From assembly GCF_040833975.1 (NCBI RefSeq), contig NZ_CP162130.1, positions 682,001 through 746,000 of the forward strand: DNA of 64,000 nucleotides, written 5' to 3'. This document shows, piece by piece, positions 1 through 11,589 of the stretch; position 1 is the first letter of the stretch, and every line of letters starts with the position of its first letter. Made by a program: the position numbers and the translations under genes. Under the pieces are notes generated by a model. It was not told the origin of the DNA, made no database searches, and was given only the letters and a program-made list of their open reading frames with translations. The DNA comes from Leptospira sp. WS92.C1 (lineage in GTDB: Bacteria; Spirochaetota; Leptospiria; Leptospirales; Leptospiraceae).

Positions 1-69
1 ATTGCTCTCTACGGATCGCAATACAATGCTCCAATTGCTTTCGCATTGATGAAATCAAGTCGATATTAA
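1..69 (+). CDS. C-terminal end of an unidentified protein (partial)
   Basis: An open frame runs from the first base to a TAA at 67-69 and encodes 22 residues ending in ALMKSSRY. It overlaps the stop codon of the convergent phosphatase gene by a few bases, which is common in compact genomes. The fragment is too short to assign a family. It is read as the tail of a gene starting outside the window because the frame is open to the edge and convergent with its neighbour. Confidence 0.45.
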   Translation: MALYGSQYNAPIAFALMKSSRY

Positions 70-1862
70 AGAACTTCCAAGCAAAAAATCGTCACGTCAT
101 CCGACATCTCACCTTCTCCATACGAACCTGAGTAGGATAGAATGGAACGAATCATCGAATTTGTGTCCTCGCTCATCAAAGATTTGACTGCTTCCAAAAA
201 TTTTTGTTTTCCTAAAATATTTCCTTCTCCGTTACGCACTTCGAACAGGCCATCGGAATAAAAAAGAATACGGTCCCCTTTTTGCAGGTTGAGCTCGTAT
301 CTCTGAATTTTAGGAGAGGAGATCGCAAAAAGGATTCCCCCGGAACCCTCTATAAAGATACATTCCTTATCGCGGATCAACAATCCAGGATGATGGCCGC
401 CGTAACTGTATTCCAGTTTTTTTTCGGAAGGAACATATCTCATATAAACCGAGGAAAGAAAGTGCAATGTGATCGTATCCTTTAAGAGCTCATGCATAAA
501 AAGAAGATTCTGATCCGTATATGTGCTTCTTCCCGTCGCCGCTTCGAACGCGATCGAGGTCATTGCCGCCACCATCGCCGCGGAAATTCCGTGTCCGGAA
601 ACGTCTCCGAATAGGATGTGCAGACTCTCATCCTTTTCTTTTCTGACGTTGAGAATATCCCCTCCCACCTTTACATAGGGCTTAAAGTAGGAATGAATTT
701 TATAATCCGGAGAATCCGGAAAGTCCCGAGTTGTGATCATCTCCTGGATATTTCTGGCAAGATCTAGATCCAGATCCAATCTATATAACAATTTTCTAAT
801 TTTCTCGAAAGATTCCTTTTTTTCCGTGATATCTCTCAGGATATAAACCTTTCCTCCGCTTTTTCCGGAAAGAGGGATAGGGGAGGACGAGACTTCCAGA
901 TATTTGTTTTCAGGGGTCGGAAAAAGTTCTTCATGAAGTCCGGGAATGGGAACCGTCGATTGTACGGCTAAATTTACGAATTCCTTTCTTTCAAAATAAG
1001 AATCGGAGGGAAATCCTTCCAGACATCCTTTTAAATCGAGAACTGTACCCGTGTTGACGTCTTCAGGGATGTTTAACATTTTGCGAGCAGAAAGATTGAT
1101 GAACAAAAGTGTATCTTTGGAAGAAAGCAAAATCACACCTTCTCGAATTTCAGAATAGAGACGAAGAGCGATGTGTTCGAGTTTTAGATCCATAAAACCG
1201 TATTTTTGAATCGCAATAAAAATACAGATCGATTGGATTACGGCCGCGCTTCCGCTGACAGGAGGAAAGGTAAGCGAAGAACCCAGAAATCTCGGTAGGA
1301 TAGTGGTTAGAAAACTCAAAACATAGGTAAAGATGGTTCCGTAAGCTACGAGTCTGGATTGGTTTTTAAAAAACACATTCTGAGAGCCGAAACTTTTCCA
1401 AATTAAGATCAAAGAGCCGACTAACGTAGGAAGGCCGACCACGAAGTTCGTGACGGGAAGATAGAGGGGGCCCGAAATCAAAACGTCTCCCCAATATGCT
1501 CTGGAGGTCCCTGCGATGACTAAATCCGTACTTAGAGTGATCAAAAACGAAACGAGTGAAAGTCCACGGAAAAAATAAATGAGAAAGCGAAACGAGGAAT
1601 TGGTAAACTGAACCGCGAATTCGAAAAACAGACAACCGATAAAGATCCAGGCAAAGGAAGAAATTTTAAAGAAGATCAAAGAAAGATTTCCCGGTAAAAA
1701 GGACCAGTAAAGAATGAGAGCAATATGCCAAATCGATAACACAAATGAAAATCTTTGATATAGGTCCACCGTTTTCGAGTTACCTTTGAGAGCGTTTACA
1801 TAGGCGAATAACGCACCGTTGATCAAAAGCGCCGAAAACGGAATCAGGATATACGGGTTCAT
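66..1862 (-). CDS. Membrane-bound PP2C/SpoIIE-family protein phosphatase with 7TM and PAS-like domains
   Basis: The 598-residue protein has about seven hydrophobic segments in residues 1-225, resembling the 7TM sensor region found before histidine kinases. A PAS-like region follows (about 230-350, ending in ILRDITEKKES). The C-terminal SpoIIE/RsbU-type PP2C domain (about 390-598) has the metal-binding motif FGDVSGHG and a late SDDVT motif. Such proteins usually dephosphorylate STAS anti-sigma antagonists in partner-switching pathways. A specific partner is not visible; a STAS protein lies near 7.9 kb. It is the second gene of a two-gene operon, 4 bp behind a paralogue, and probably arose by tandem duplication. 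The signal sensed is unknown. Confidence 0.9.
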   Translation of the reverse strand: MNPYILIPFSALLINGALFAYVNALKGNSKTVDLYQRFSFVLSIWHIALILYWSFLPGNLSLIFFKISSFAWIFIGCLFFEFAVQFTNSSFRFLIYFFRGLSLVSFLITLSTDLVIAGTSRAYWGDVLISGPLYLPVTNFVVGLPTLVGSLILIWKSFGSQNVFFKNQSRLVAYGTIFTYVLSFLTTILPRFLGSSLTFPPVSGSAAVIQSICIFIAIQKYGFMDLKLEHIALRLYSEIREGVILLSSKDTLLFINLSARKMLNIPEDVNTGTVLDLKGCLEGFPSDSYFERKEFVNLAVQSTVPIPGLHEELFPTPENKYLEVSSSPIPLSGKSGGKVYILRDITEKKESFEKIRKLLYRLDLDLDLARNIQEMITTRDFPDSPDYKIHSYFKPYVKVGGDILNVRKEKDESLHILFGDVSGHGISAAMVAAMTSIAFEAATGRSTYTDQNLLFMHELLKDTITLHFLSSVYMRYVPSEKKLEYSYGGHHPGLLIRDKECIFIEGSGGILFAISSPKIQRYELNLQKGDRILFYSDGLFEVRNGEGNILGKQKFLEAVKSLMSEDTNSMIRSILSYSGSYGEGEMSDDVTIFCLEVL

Positions 1863-1866
1863 GATT

Positions 1867-3606
1867 TTAGAAAACCTCCAAAATCAACACGGCCAAGTCA
1901 TCGGTTAGTTTGCCCATGCCGAACGTCAAGGCCTGCTCGATCGAGGTTTTGAGAATATTGGAAGGGGTCTGAACGGTTATCTCTTCCATTCTCTCTATAA
2001 AAGTTTCGTAACCGAAAATATCTCCTTCGGAATTTCTTACTTCAAAAAGACAATCCGAATGTAAAAACAGGATGTCTCCTTTTTTGAGTTGAAACGTATA
2101 GTTGGTCAGATCCGTTTCGGGGGTGATTAATAGAATCCTACCTGTACCGTCTAAGGAAATAATTTCTCCATCCCTAAAAACAAGAATCGGATGATGTCCT
2201 GCATAAGAATATTCTAATAACTTTGTGTTTGGATCAAAGGAAAGATAAACAGCTGACACGTGATGGTCGAGCACCGCTCCCAAAAGCAGATTTTGTATTT
2301 TTTCCAGAGCATCCTTGGGTTGGAGTTTTGATTCCGCGACCAGCTGAAAGGATATGGATAACATTCCCGCGACCATCGCGGAAGAAACCCCGTGACCGGA
2401 AACATCCGCGAAAAAGATATCCAGTTTTCCATCCGCTCGTTCTAAGGCCCTTAAAAAATCGCCGCCTACTAATTCGAAAGGTTGAAAGTGGGAATGGAAT
2501 TGATATTTGTTGCTTTCGGGAAATTTTGTGGAAATCGCTGATGTTTGCGTGATCTTTGCGATTTCCAAATCCTTGCTGATCGCCGAATAGATGGTTTCGA
2601 TCTTTTCTCTCGATTCTATTTTTTCGGTGATATCTCTCAGGATAAACAAGTAACCGTTTTCATTACCGGTCAATTCGATATTTGATCTTGTTAATTCCAC
2701 GCCTTTACAGTCGGGATTGAGTATGGGCTGATACTCTTTGGAAAGATGGTTCGGATTTTCCTGATAACCTTTTAGATAATCGGAAGGATAAAAATAAACG
2801 GGAATAGAATTCGAAATTCCTAATATACGAATCGCAGAATCGTTCATAAAAAAAAGCGAACGGTCTTGTTTTGCCAAGATCATTCCGTCGTGTATGTCCT
2901 TAAAAAGTTCGACGGCAAGACCTTCGATGTTGATTCTTAAAAACCCGTATCTCGTAATCGCTATAAAAATCAGAAAGGATTGGATTACAACCGCAATCGG
3001 CGTGAGAGGCACGGATAAAATTCTACCTTGATCGTCCACTTGGATAATTTCGGAATAAAAACTCAATCCCATTGCGACAGTGGAGCCGAGAATGGCCAGC
3101 CCGATCTGTCGTCTCTGATTTTTATGCGAGAATAGGAACGATTTTGCAAGAATGCCGATGCCGATAAATCCGGGAAGCGCGACAAGGGCGATCACTACGA
3201 TGAGATAGAGAGGCCCCGGTTCGTTTTCATATCCCCAGTAGTATCGAATGCTTCCCTTGACTATCAAATCCGTCGTGATTGTTACGAGATACGAGATGGG
3301 AATTCCGATTCTAAAAAACCAAAGAAAAAGTCCCGGAGATCGATTTAAAAACGCATAAACAAATTCTAAATAAAGAGCTCCCACAGGCAGCCAAGTAAAG
3401 GCAAGGATTTTGAAACTCAGAGCCATCCAGGACTCCGGAGGATCGGACCAACTGAATATATAAGTAAGAAGCCAAGCGTTCAGCGCAAGAGAGTAGAGAA
3501 GATAAGAACGTATGATCGGATTACCGGTTCTTCTTGCATAGACGAATGCAATAAAGATCGTATTCGCAAAAAGTCCGGCCATGGGAAAAAAGAGATAATA
3601 ATTCAT
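1867..3606 (-). CDS. Membrane-bound PP2C/SpoIIE-family protein phosphatase, paralogue of its neighbour
   Basis: The 579-residue protein has the same architecture as the next gene: a seven-segment membrane region (about 1-225), a PAS-like linker with ILRDITEKIES, and a PP2C_SIIE domain with FADVSGHG and a late TDDLA motif. The metal-binding aspartates are present, so it is probably catalytically active. It is transcribed first in the pair, 4 bp before the second phosphatase. The tandem arrangement suggests two related sensors acting on the same or parallel anti-sigma antagonists. This is inferred from family knowledge, not shown here. Confidence 0.9.
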   Translation of the reverse strand: MNYYLFFPMAGLFANTIFIAFVYARRTGNPIIRSYLLYSLALNAWLLTYIFSWSDPPESWMALSFKILAFTWLPVGALYLEFVYAFLNRSPGLFLWFFRIGIPISYLVTITTDLIVKGSIRYYWGYENEPGPLYLIVVIALVALPGFIGIGILAKSFLFSHKNQRRQIGLAILGSTVAMGLSFYSEIIQVDDQGRILSVPLTPIAVVIQSFLIFIAITRYGFLRINIEGLAVELFKDIHDGMILAKQDRSLFFMNDSAIRILGISNSIPVYFYPSDYLKGYQENPNHLSKEYQPILNPDCKGVELTRSNIELTGNENGYLFILRDITEKIESREKIETIYSAISKDLEIAKITQTSAISTKFPESNKYQFHSHFQPFELVGGDFLRALERADGKLDIFFADVSGHGVSSAMVAGMLSISFQLVAESKLQPKDALEKIQNLLLGAVLDHHVSAVYLSFDPNTKLLEYSYAGHHPILVFRDGEIISLDGTGRILLITPETDLTNYTFQLKKGDILFLHSDCLFEVRNSEGDIFGYETFIERMEEITVQTPSNILKTSIEQALTFGMGKLTDDLAVLILEVF

Positions 3607-3668
3607 AGGAACAAAACGATTCGATCTCCGCTCTCGGTTTTTAACAAATCATCCGGATATGTTTTTAT

Positions 3669-4267
3669 AAGAACCTGTCCCAAAGGCAACTCAGCATCTC
3701 ACTCCTGCAACGCGATCCATAGAGAGCGCTGCATTGAGTTTTTCCGGGTCGTTCGGGTAACTCAGCATCTCACTCCTGCAACGCGATCCATAGAGAGCGC
3801 TGCATTGAGTTTTCCCGGGTCGTTCGGGTAACTCAGCATCTCACTCCTGCAACGCGATCCATGGAGAGCGCTGCATTGAGTTTTTACGGGTCGTTCGGGA
3901 ACTCAGCATCTCACTCCTGCAACGCGATCCATAGAGAGCGCTGCATTGAGTTTTTCCGGGTCGTTCGGGTAACTCAGCATCTCACTCCTGCAACGCGATC
4001 CATAGAGAGCGCTGCATTGAGTTTTTCCGGGTCGTTCGGGTAACTCAGCATCTCACTCCTGCAACGCGATCCATAGAGAGCGCTGCATTGAGTTTTTCCG
4101 GGTCGTTCGGGTAACTCAGCATCTCACTCCTGCAACGCGATCCATAGAGAGCGCTGCATTGAGTTTTTCCGGGTCGTTCGGGTAACTCAGCATCTCACTC
4201 CTGCAACGCGATCCATAGAGAGCGCTGCATTGAGTTTTTCCGGGTCGTTCGATGTGGACAGGTTCTT
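3669..4267. repeat. VNTR locus 1: eight 71-bp tandem units inside 12-bp inverted repeats
   Basis: Units begin with AACTCAGCATCTCACTCCTG at 3688, 3759, 3830, 3900, 3971, 4042, 4113 and 4184, and the array ends near 4251. Spacing is 71 bp, except one 70-bp unit with a single-base deletion (3830-3899). Units differ by isolated substitutions. The array lies between AAGAACCTGTCC (3669-3680) and its perfect inverse GGACAGGTTCTT (4256-4267). There are no spacers, so it is not CRISPR. Copy number probably varies between strains, as at Leptospira MLVA loci. 71 is not a multiple of 3, so the array is non-coding. Confidence 0.95.
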
Positions 4268-4298
4268 GCAGCTTAATCTTTCTGGCAAAATAAACTGC

Positions 4299-4319
4299 GG
4301 TTTTGGGACGCGTTGTAAA
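4299..4319. repeat. Conserved outer flank shared with VNTR locus 2
   Basis: This 21-bp stretch, read on the minus strand, matches 42147-42167 at 19 of 21 positions. At both loci it lies beyond the array, on the side opposite the CTGTCCCAAAGGCAA flank (3675-3689 here). It therefore marks one boundary of a larger element that contains the repeats. Confidence 0.75.
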
Positions 4320-4493
4320 GCCTAGATCCAACACTATGATTCCTTTGGACGAGGAATTTGAAACTATAAAATGATTATTTCCCGGATTCCGAATCTTTTT
4401 AGGGAGAATTTAGAAAAGGCGGAATCGTCATTTCGCGAGAGAATTTTAGGATGCTGTCTTTTTGAGCAAAGTTCGAATTGTCATCACTAAAAC

Positions 4494-4585
4494 GAATTTA
4501 TTATTTGGTCCGACAAATGATTCACTGTGAAAAAAGGATTGAAAGGGGACTTGAAGTCCCTATTAGAGTAAAATTCGGGTTGCAC
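4494..4585. repeat. Dispersed intergenic element with GGGACTTGAAGTCCC palindrome (copy a)
   Basis: The perfect odd palindrome at 4546-4560 sits inside a longer conserved frame: TCCGACAAA upstream, then a GATT.AC.GTGAAAA-like stretch, then AGTAAAAT downstream. Related copies lie near 11465-11545, 13118-13200 and 38538-38615. It is non-coding. A short open frame across it (4478-4720) is not considered a gene. Confidence 0.7.
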
Positions 4586-4751
4586 GAGGCCGGATTTTTT
4601 TACGAAGAGCAAAACTCGAAATTTTTCAAAATCGAAGTCCCACACATCGAATGCCGAGGATTCAAAACCGAAAAACGGAGTTTTGTAAGTATTTTAGGGA
4701 TTCCTAATGATTCAATTTAAAACAATACCGCGAATTTTACGTGAAAAAATC

Positions 4752-5635
4752 TCACTCAACGATTTTGGTCGGTCCGAGATTGATCGCAAGAATGCTTGAT
4801 TCTCCGCTATAAGAATATCTCGCGGAGTTAAACTGAGTCGGTCCGGTTTTGATGGAATGAGAACGATCCCAATCGGCTCGCTTTCCTCCGTTGATATTAT
4901 TTTTCGGACCGTTGTGACTTGATTCCCAAATCCAAACTCCATTTATCAAAAAGATAGCTAAAAACTCCCGCGAAAACGTGATCGAGAGAAAAACCGCCGT
5001 GGTTCCGCCCAATCCTGATGGCAAGGGTGTTGTAGAAATCACCCAATCGATACACTCAGGATTCGCTGAGTTTATGTTCTAACCCGATCCAAAAACCTCC
5101 CTGGTTTCTAAAATTGAAATGAGCGTCGGCATCCGCGAAATTTTCAAACGGAGCGGGCGGCCATGAATCTTCGAGTTTCTGATTTGTCTTTCTTAGATAA
5201 GAGCCGTAGTTTGTATAGATTAGATCCACCACGATTTTAAAGTTTTCGGAACCATAATGAAATCCTAATGAAAGCTTTCGGGAAGATCCAGGGTTCCAGT
5301 GATCTCGTAATACTTCTGATTGAGTTTTTGAGTTCCGTAAATCGCTTCGATGCTCGCGCACAAGAAAAGATTTCCAAAACGAACCGAGATGCCGTTTACA
5401 AGTTTTACGACTGCAAATTGTTTGGAATCTCTGATCGGACACGAAATATTGAACCGGTCCATCGATTGAGAGACTGACCACGGGGTATTTCGAGTAATTT
5501 CATCCACACCTTCCGACCGCTCCTCCGCCGTGAATGTACACTGCGACAATGATGAATTTTGTATTTTTTGAATCCGCTACAGATCCAATCCAAATAGAAA
5601 TTTTTTTCCATCGGTAACGGTTCTCTCGGAGTCAT
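4752..5635 (-). pseudogene. Decayed gene of unknown family, several frameshifts
   Basis: Overlapping minus-strand open segments in different frames succeed one another (5635 to about 5540; 5549-5265; about 5290-5056; 5042-4752). Each reads like genuine protein, with segments such as FAVVKLVNGISVRFGNLFL, NFKIVVDLIYTNYGSYLRK and RYSYSGESSILAINLG, but no single frame spans the region. The pattern fits a roughly 290-residue gene broken by at least three frameshifts. The family is not recognised. The composition suggests a beta-rich, possibly surface protein, but this is only an impression. Sequencing error could mimic one frameshift but hardly all of them. Confidence 0.5.
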
Positions 5636-5752
5636 TTATAAAAATCATTTTTTTATTTCGAAACACTCCAAGTTATCAATTCGAATGATTATTTTTTAGT
5701 TTACCGTATGTAGAGGATTCAATTTATTATTTCATTCAACGAGCACGAATCG

Positions 5753-6169
5753 ATGAAAATCACAAAAAGTCAAGTAAAAGGTATCAGCGAGTCTTTTGAT
5801 ATCATCAATTTAGAAAAAGTGAAGTTTGCGGAATTATTTTTTAGCTATTTAAAACACAACAATCCGAAATACGAAACTATTTTTCAGGTTCTAAAACTAG
5901 ACGACGTAAGAGCGTTTATGAATGCGGTCCGGGATATCGTGCTTTCGACCTCTCAGGAATTTTATTTTGACAGAGCGATTCAGAGTTTTGGAATGCATTG
6001 TCTCAAAATCTGCGGAATCCCCGAAGAGATTTCCGTATTTGAAAAAGCCTGGCTTGAGGCTTTGGACAAATGGTTGGGTCCTTGGTATTCCGCGGAGATA
6101 GAGGACAGTTGGCGGGAGATATTCAATCTTACGTATGCTCAGTTTGCGAAGTCCTTACAACAAGGCTGA
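5753..6169 (+). CDS. Single-domain bacterial globin
   Basis: The 138-residue protein has the pattern of haemoglobin-like single-domain globins. A CD-region follows ELFFSYLKHNNPKYETIF. An F-helix reads SFGMHCLKICGIP, with H82 in the proximal haem-ligand position, and a G/H-helix region ends in SWREIFNLTYAQF. Length and the tryptophan-containing H helix fit flavohaemoglobin-type globin domains without the reductase module. Possible roles are oxygen or nitric oxide binding; the sequence does not say which. The gene stands alone, downstream of a decayed gene and convergent with ribF. Confidence 0.7.
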   Translation: MKITKSQVKGISESFDIINLEKVKFAELFFSYLKHNNPKYETIFQVLKLDDVRAFMNAVRDIVLSTSQEFYFDRAIQSFGMHCLKICGIPEEISVFEKAWLEALDKWLGPWYSAEIEDSWREIFNLTYAQFAKSLQQG

Positions 6170-6248
6170 GCTTTTATGGTTGGAAGAATTTAAAATTCGT
6201 CGATTTGGAAAACAACAATTGATTTTAAAACGATCCTGTAGATTCCGT

Positions 6249-7208
6249 TTATTGTAGTCGAATTTGATCGGTGGAAGGTTTGGCATTCAAGATTTTTCTG
6301 CTGTCGATTTCGTCTTGTTTTAACTGAGAAATCAGATTCTCAATTCCCGAAAACTTGATCTCGTCTCGAATTCTCTGTGTAAAGGTGATTCGTATTGTTT
6401 GGTCGTAAATATCTTTCTGAAAATCCAAGATATTCGATTCTACGGTTAAAGAATTTTCTCCGAAGGTGGGGTTGCGTCCGACGTTGATCATGGAAGCGTA
6501 TTCGATTCCGTCGATCGTTGTGTATCCGGCATACACTCCGATTCCGGGAAGTAGAATGTCTGGATTCGTTTTTACGTTTGCGGTCGGAAATCCGATGGTT
6601 CGTCCGCGTTTGTGTCCGCTTACCACGGTGCCGGTGATCGAATACGAACGATTGAGACATTTTGCGGCTTCGCTTACATTGCCTTCAGAAATTAAACCCC
6701 TTACATACGAACTGGAGAGTTTGATTTCTCCCAAATAAACCGGATCCATTTTTTCAACCGAATACTTTAGTTTTGGCGAATGTTCTTTTAAGAGTTCGTA
6801 AGTTCCTCTTCTTCCTTTTCCAAAGCAGTGATTGAAACCGATGACGATTCTCGAGGCTTTTAATTCCTTGAGTAGAATTTCTTCTAAAAAAGATTCCGCA
6901 CTCATCTCTGCCAATTCTTTGCTAAAGGGAAGCACGACCAAATAATCGATTCCCTGTTTACGGATCCATTCTTCTTTATCGGAAAGGGTCATCAGGCTTT
7001 TCATGTCCGGATTTTTTCCGAGAACGATTGCGGGGTTTGGGTCGTAGGTGACGACGCAGGAAGCCAGCCCGGTTTCCTTAGAGAGGTTTCGAACTCGGTC
7101 GAGTAATGCCTGGTGACCCAAGTGAATTCCGTCAAAATTCCCCAATGTGACTACGCAGGGAGAAAGAATTGATTTTCCCGGTTGTTCAAGTGTCTGGATT
7201 GTGATCAA
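6249..7208 (-). CDS. ribF: Bifunctional riboflavin kinase/FAD synthetase
   Basis: The 319-residue protein phosphorylates riboflavin to FMN and adenylylates FMN to FAD in the cytoplasm. The N-terminal nucleotidyltransferase domain carries GNFDGIHLGHQ (residues 23-33), the HxGH-type adenylylation motif. The C-terminal flavokinase domain carries GRTIGFPTANV at about residue 200, followed by the conserved GVYAG region. Length is normal for the family. The start codon at 7208 lies divergently 32 bp from the exported-protein gene at 7241. No FMN riboswitch is visible in that short gap. Confidence 0.95.
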   Translation of the reverse strand: MITIQTLEQPGKSILSPCVVTLGNFDGIHLGHQALLDRVRNLSKETGLASCVVTYDPNPAIVLGKNPDMKSLMTLSDKEEWIRKQGIDYLVVLPFSKELAEMSAESFLEEILLKELKASRIVIGFNHCFGKGRRGTYELLKEHSPKLKYSVEKMDPVYLGEIKLSSSYVRGLISEGNVSEAAKCLNRSYSITGTVVSGHKRGRTIGFPTANVKTNPDILLPGIGVYAGYTTIDGIEYASMINVGRNPTFGENSLTVESNILDFQKDIYDQTIRITFTQRIRDEIKFSGIENLISQLKQDEIDSRKILNAKPSTDQIRLQ

Positions 7209-7240
7209 ATTCTTCCCAGTCCTGTCGATACTAAAAGTAG

Positions 7241-7846
<606 letters not shown>

Positions 7847-7848
7847 AA

Positions 7849-8181
7849 TTAAGGGAAGTTAGAAGTGAATTCTGCCGGGCTGATTGTCTTAAAATAGGAG
7901 GTGAGACCCGCTACTTTGAAGACTTTTTCGATTGCAGGTTTCATATTTGCGATAAAAAAAGAACCGTTGAGGTCTTGAACGTAGTTTAGTTGCTTAATCA
8001 GCATTCCGATTCCGGAAGAATCGATGTAGTTTAGCTTTTCAAGATTGACCACAACATTCTTATTTTCTTTATTAATATTTGTTTCAAAGAATGTTTTGAG
8101 ATCGATGGAGGTGTATATGTCCAGACTGCCCGAAAGACTTACGATATTTGTTTCTCCCGATTTTCTGTGAATGATTTCCAT
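7849..8181 (-). CDS. STAS-domain anti-sigma factor antagonist
   Basis: This 110-residue protein is a single STAS domain of the SpoIIAA/RsbV type. The segment NYIDSSGIGML (D54, S55, S56, G57) holds the serine that HATPase anti-sigma kinases phosphorylate and PP2C phosphatases such as those at 66-3606 dephosphorylate. In the unphosphorylated form such proteins bind the anti-sigma factor and free sigma. The partner is not adjacent; an RsbW-like HATPase lies at 31944. The gene is divergent from the exported-protein gene at 8303. Confidence 0.9.
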   Translation of the reverse strand: MEIIHRKSGETNIVSLSGSLDIYTSIDLKTFFETNINKENKNVVVNLEKLNYIDSSGIGMLIKQLNYVQDLNGSFFIANMKPAIEKVFKVAGLTSYFKTISPAEFTSNFP

Positions 8182-8206
8182 ACCGATCCTTTCCTTCCCT
8201 TTTCCT

Positions 8207-8257
<51 letters not shown>

Positions 8258-8302
8258 CGAGAACCTCCGAAACTAATTAAAGGAAAGGCATCTGAATCTG
8301 AC

Positions 8303-9004
<702 letters not shown>

Positions 9005-9013
9005 TTTCCTTTT

Positions 9014-9742
9014 ATGAATGATCCGGGATGGAAAACCAATTTTCCGGATCATTATAAAAATCTGGGTTTGTCTCCTCTTTCCTCCGTGGAAAAAGTAAAA
9101 TCGAGATATCGGGAACTTGCAAAAATTTTTCATCCGGACAATCAAGAAACCGGGTCCGTCGATCTTTTTCAGAAATTCGCGCTTTCCTATCAGATTCTAA
9201 CTCACCCTACTCGCAGAAAAGAATACGATCTTCAGTATCTTTCCAGACATCCCGAAATTCTATTTCGATTTCGATCGGAAAAAGAAACAAAAAATGAAGA
9301 GCACCTTTCCGTTTTCAAAACGAAACAAATTCCCTCTTCTCGAATTTTATATGCAGGCCAGGCTGTGGAACTTGCGAAACGCGGGCTTCTCCGCGCGGGG
9401 ATGAGAAACCGAGAACGGAAAAAATATTCGGGTATCTTTTATGATATTAGAATTTTATTAACTCCTGAAGAATTGAATTTCCGTCTTTCCGCAAAAATTC
9501 CTCTTGTGGTTCGAGTGCTTTGTCCTGATTGCAGAGGGTCTAACGTGTTTTGCGATTCCTGTGGAGGAAAGGGAACTTACAAAAGTTTTCGAAATCTCAA
9601 TTTGGAAGCGGAAGCCGGTAAACTGCTTCCCGGAAAAGTTTACGATCTCGATCTTTCCGGTCTCAAGCCGGACGGATTTGTACATTTTAAAAAAAATCAT
9701 CTGAAAGTAAAAATTGAACTCTTGGAAGGGGAAAAAAAATAG
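9014..9742 (+). CDS. J-domain (DnaJ-like) co-chaperone protein with one zinc-finger pair
   Basis: The N-terminal J domain (residues about 13-75) has an intact HPD tripeptide (H40-D42), the residues that stimulate DnaK ATPase. The middle is not a classical Gly/Phe linker. A single pair of CxxC motifs (CPDCRG and CDSCGG, about residues 173-186) replaces the four repeats of true DnaJ. The 242-residue protein is therefore a specialised type III-like co-chaperone, not the housekeeping DnaJ. It lies between an exported protein and manA on one strand, with short gaps. Confidence 0.8.
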   Translation: MNDPGWKTNFPDHYKNLGLSPLSSVEKVKSRYRELAKIFHPDNQETGSVDLFQKFALSYQILTHPTRRKEYDLQYLSRHPEILFRFRSEKETKNEEHLSVFKTKQIPSSRILYAGQAVELAKRGLLRAGMRNRERKKYSGIFYDIRILLTPEELNFRLSAKIPLVVRVLCPDCRGSNVFCDSCGGKGTYKSFRNLNLEAEAGKLLPGKVYDLDLSGLKPDGFVHFKKNHLKVKIELLEGEKK

Positions 9743-9747
9743 ACATT

Positions 9748-10740
<993 letters not shown>

Positions 10741-10741
10741 G

Positions 10742-11041
10742 ATGGAATCCGAAGAACCCGTCGTCTGGATCAGCGAAGAAGAGCTGGCAAAACAAAGAAG
10801 GATTGCAAAGGATCTTCGCAAAACCCCGTGGTGGAAAAAGAAAAAGGCAAACGGGATCTGTCACTACTGCGGAAAAAAATTCTCACCCGAAGATCTTACT
10901 ATGGATCATTTGATTCCTCTTGCAAAGGGTGGAAAGTCGATCAAAGCAAATCTGGTTCCCGCTTGTAAGGAATGTAATTTTGCGAAAAAGAACAAACTTC
11001 CGTTTGAGTTCGAATCGGATTCTTCCGGAAATACGGATTGA
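10742..11041 (+). CDS. HNH endonuclease-family protein
   Basis: The 99-residue protein is a compact HNH module of the McrA-like zinc type. It has CHYCGKKF, the DHLIPLAKGG histidine motif, the central N of KANLVPACKECN, and a second CxxC pair. All expected metal and catalytic residues appear present. The small size and its place in a housekeeping operon argue against a homing or restriction enzyme. Its substrate is unknown. Its TGA overlaps the ATG of the DUF1292 gene by one base (TGATG at 11039-11043), which suggests translational coupling. Confidence 0.85.
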   Translation: MESEEPVVWISEEELAKQRRIAKDLRKTPWWKKKKANGICHYCGKKFSPEDLTMDHLIPLAKGGKSIKANLVPACKECNFAKKNKLPFEFESDSSGNTD

Positions 11042-11376
11042 TGATGGAAACCGATCGGGATGACGAATTTAGCGAGCACGAAGAATCCGGACAGGAAACC
11101 GTTCAGCTTTTGGACGAGGACGGAAATCCCCATAGTTTTATCATAGCCGAAGCGATCGAGATCGACGAAAATCAATATCTTCTTTTGACTCCGGTTTTGG
11201 AGGAGGATTTGGAACTCATCAATTTGGATGTGAGTTCCATCAAAGGCGAGGACAATGCGGGTTACTTTGCGGTTCGTTTGGAAGCGGACGAATACGGAGA
11301 AGATCGGTTGATCGAAGTTCGCAACAAACGAGAACTGGAAGACATACTTTCTGAATTGAACGTGGATATTGTTTAA
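11041..11376 (+). CDS. DUF1292-family acidic protein
   Basis: The small acidic protein (111 residues from the ATG at 11041; ATG 11044 is an alternative) has the DUF1292/YrzB pattern. A VQLLDEDGN opening is followed by short strands such as QYLLLTPV and a C-terminal IEVRNKRELEDILSEL helix. The family's function is unknown; it is widespread in Gram-positive bacteria and spirochaetes. The overlapping start with the HNH gene stop places it last in the operon from about 8.3 to 11.4 kb. Confidence 0.75.
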   Translation: MMETDRDDEFSEHEESGQETVQLLDEDGNPHSFIIAEAIEIDENQYLLLTPVLEEDLELINLDVSSIKGEDNAGYFAVRLEADEYGEDRLIEVRNKRELEDILSELNVDIV

Positions 11377-11464
11377 GAATATTCAAAAAATAGGATATTT
11401 ACTTTCGCATAGTCAAAAAAAGGCCGTTAGCATATTTTTAGATTCAAATCCACCGTAATTTTAT

Positions 11465-11545
11465 CTTTGGACGGACTTAAAGTCCCAGGCAAGCATTTTT
11501 TACGATCGAATCGCTTTGTAGGAACAGTTATATCGATTCAAAATA
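11465..11545. repeat. Dispersed intergenic element with GGACTTAAAGTCC palindrome (copy b)
   Basis: The palindrome lies at 11473-11485. Read on the minus strand, it is preceded by GTTCCTACAAAGCGATT and GTAAAAAATGCTTGCC, matching the layout of the copies at 13118 and 38538 base by base with gaps. It fills most of the gap between two convergent genes. No gene or T-rich terminator is evident here. Confidence 0.7.
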
Positions 11546-11589
11546 AGGGTTGCAGTTTTAAAAAATTCCGTTCTAACCAAAGGTTTTTT

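Noticed and set aside
3688..4251. CRISPR array
   Set aside because: Repeats are contiguous 71-bp units with no spacers and no cas genes nearby.
4478..4720. 80-codon open frame
   Set aside because: It runs across the dispersed palindromic element and shows no family resemblance.
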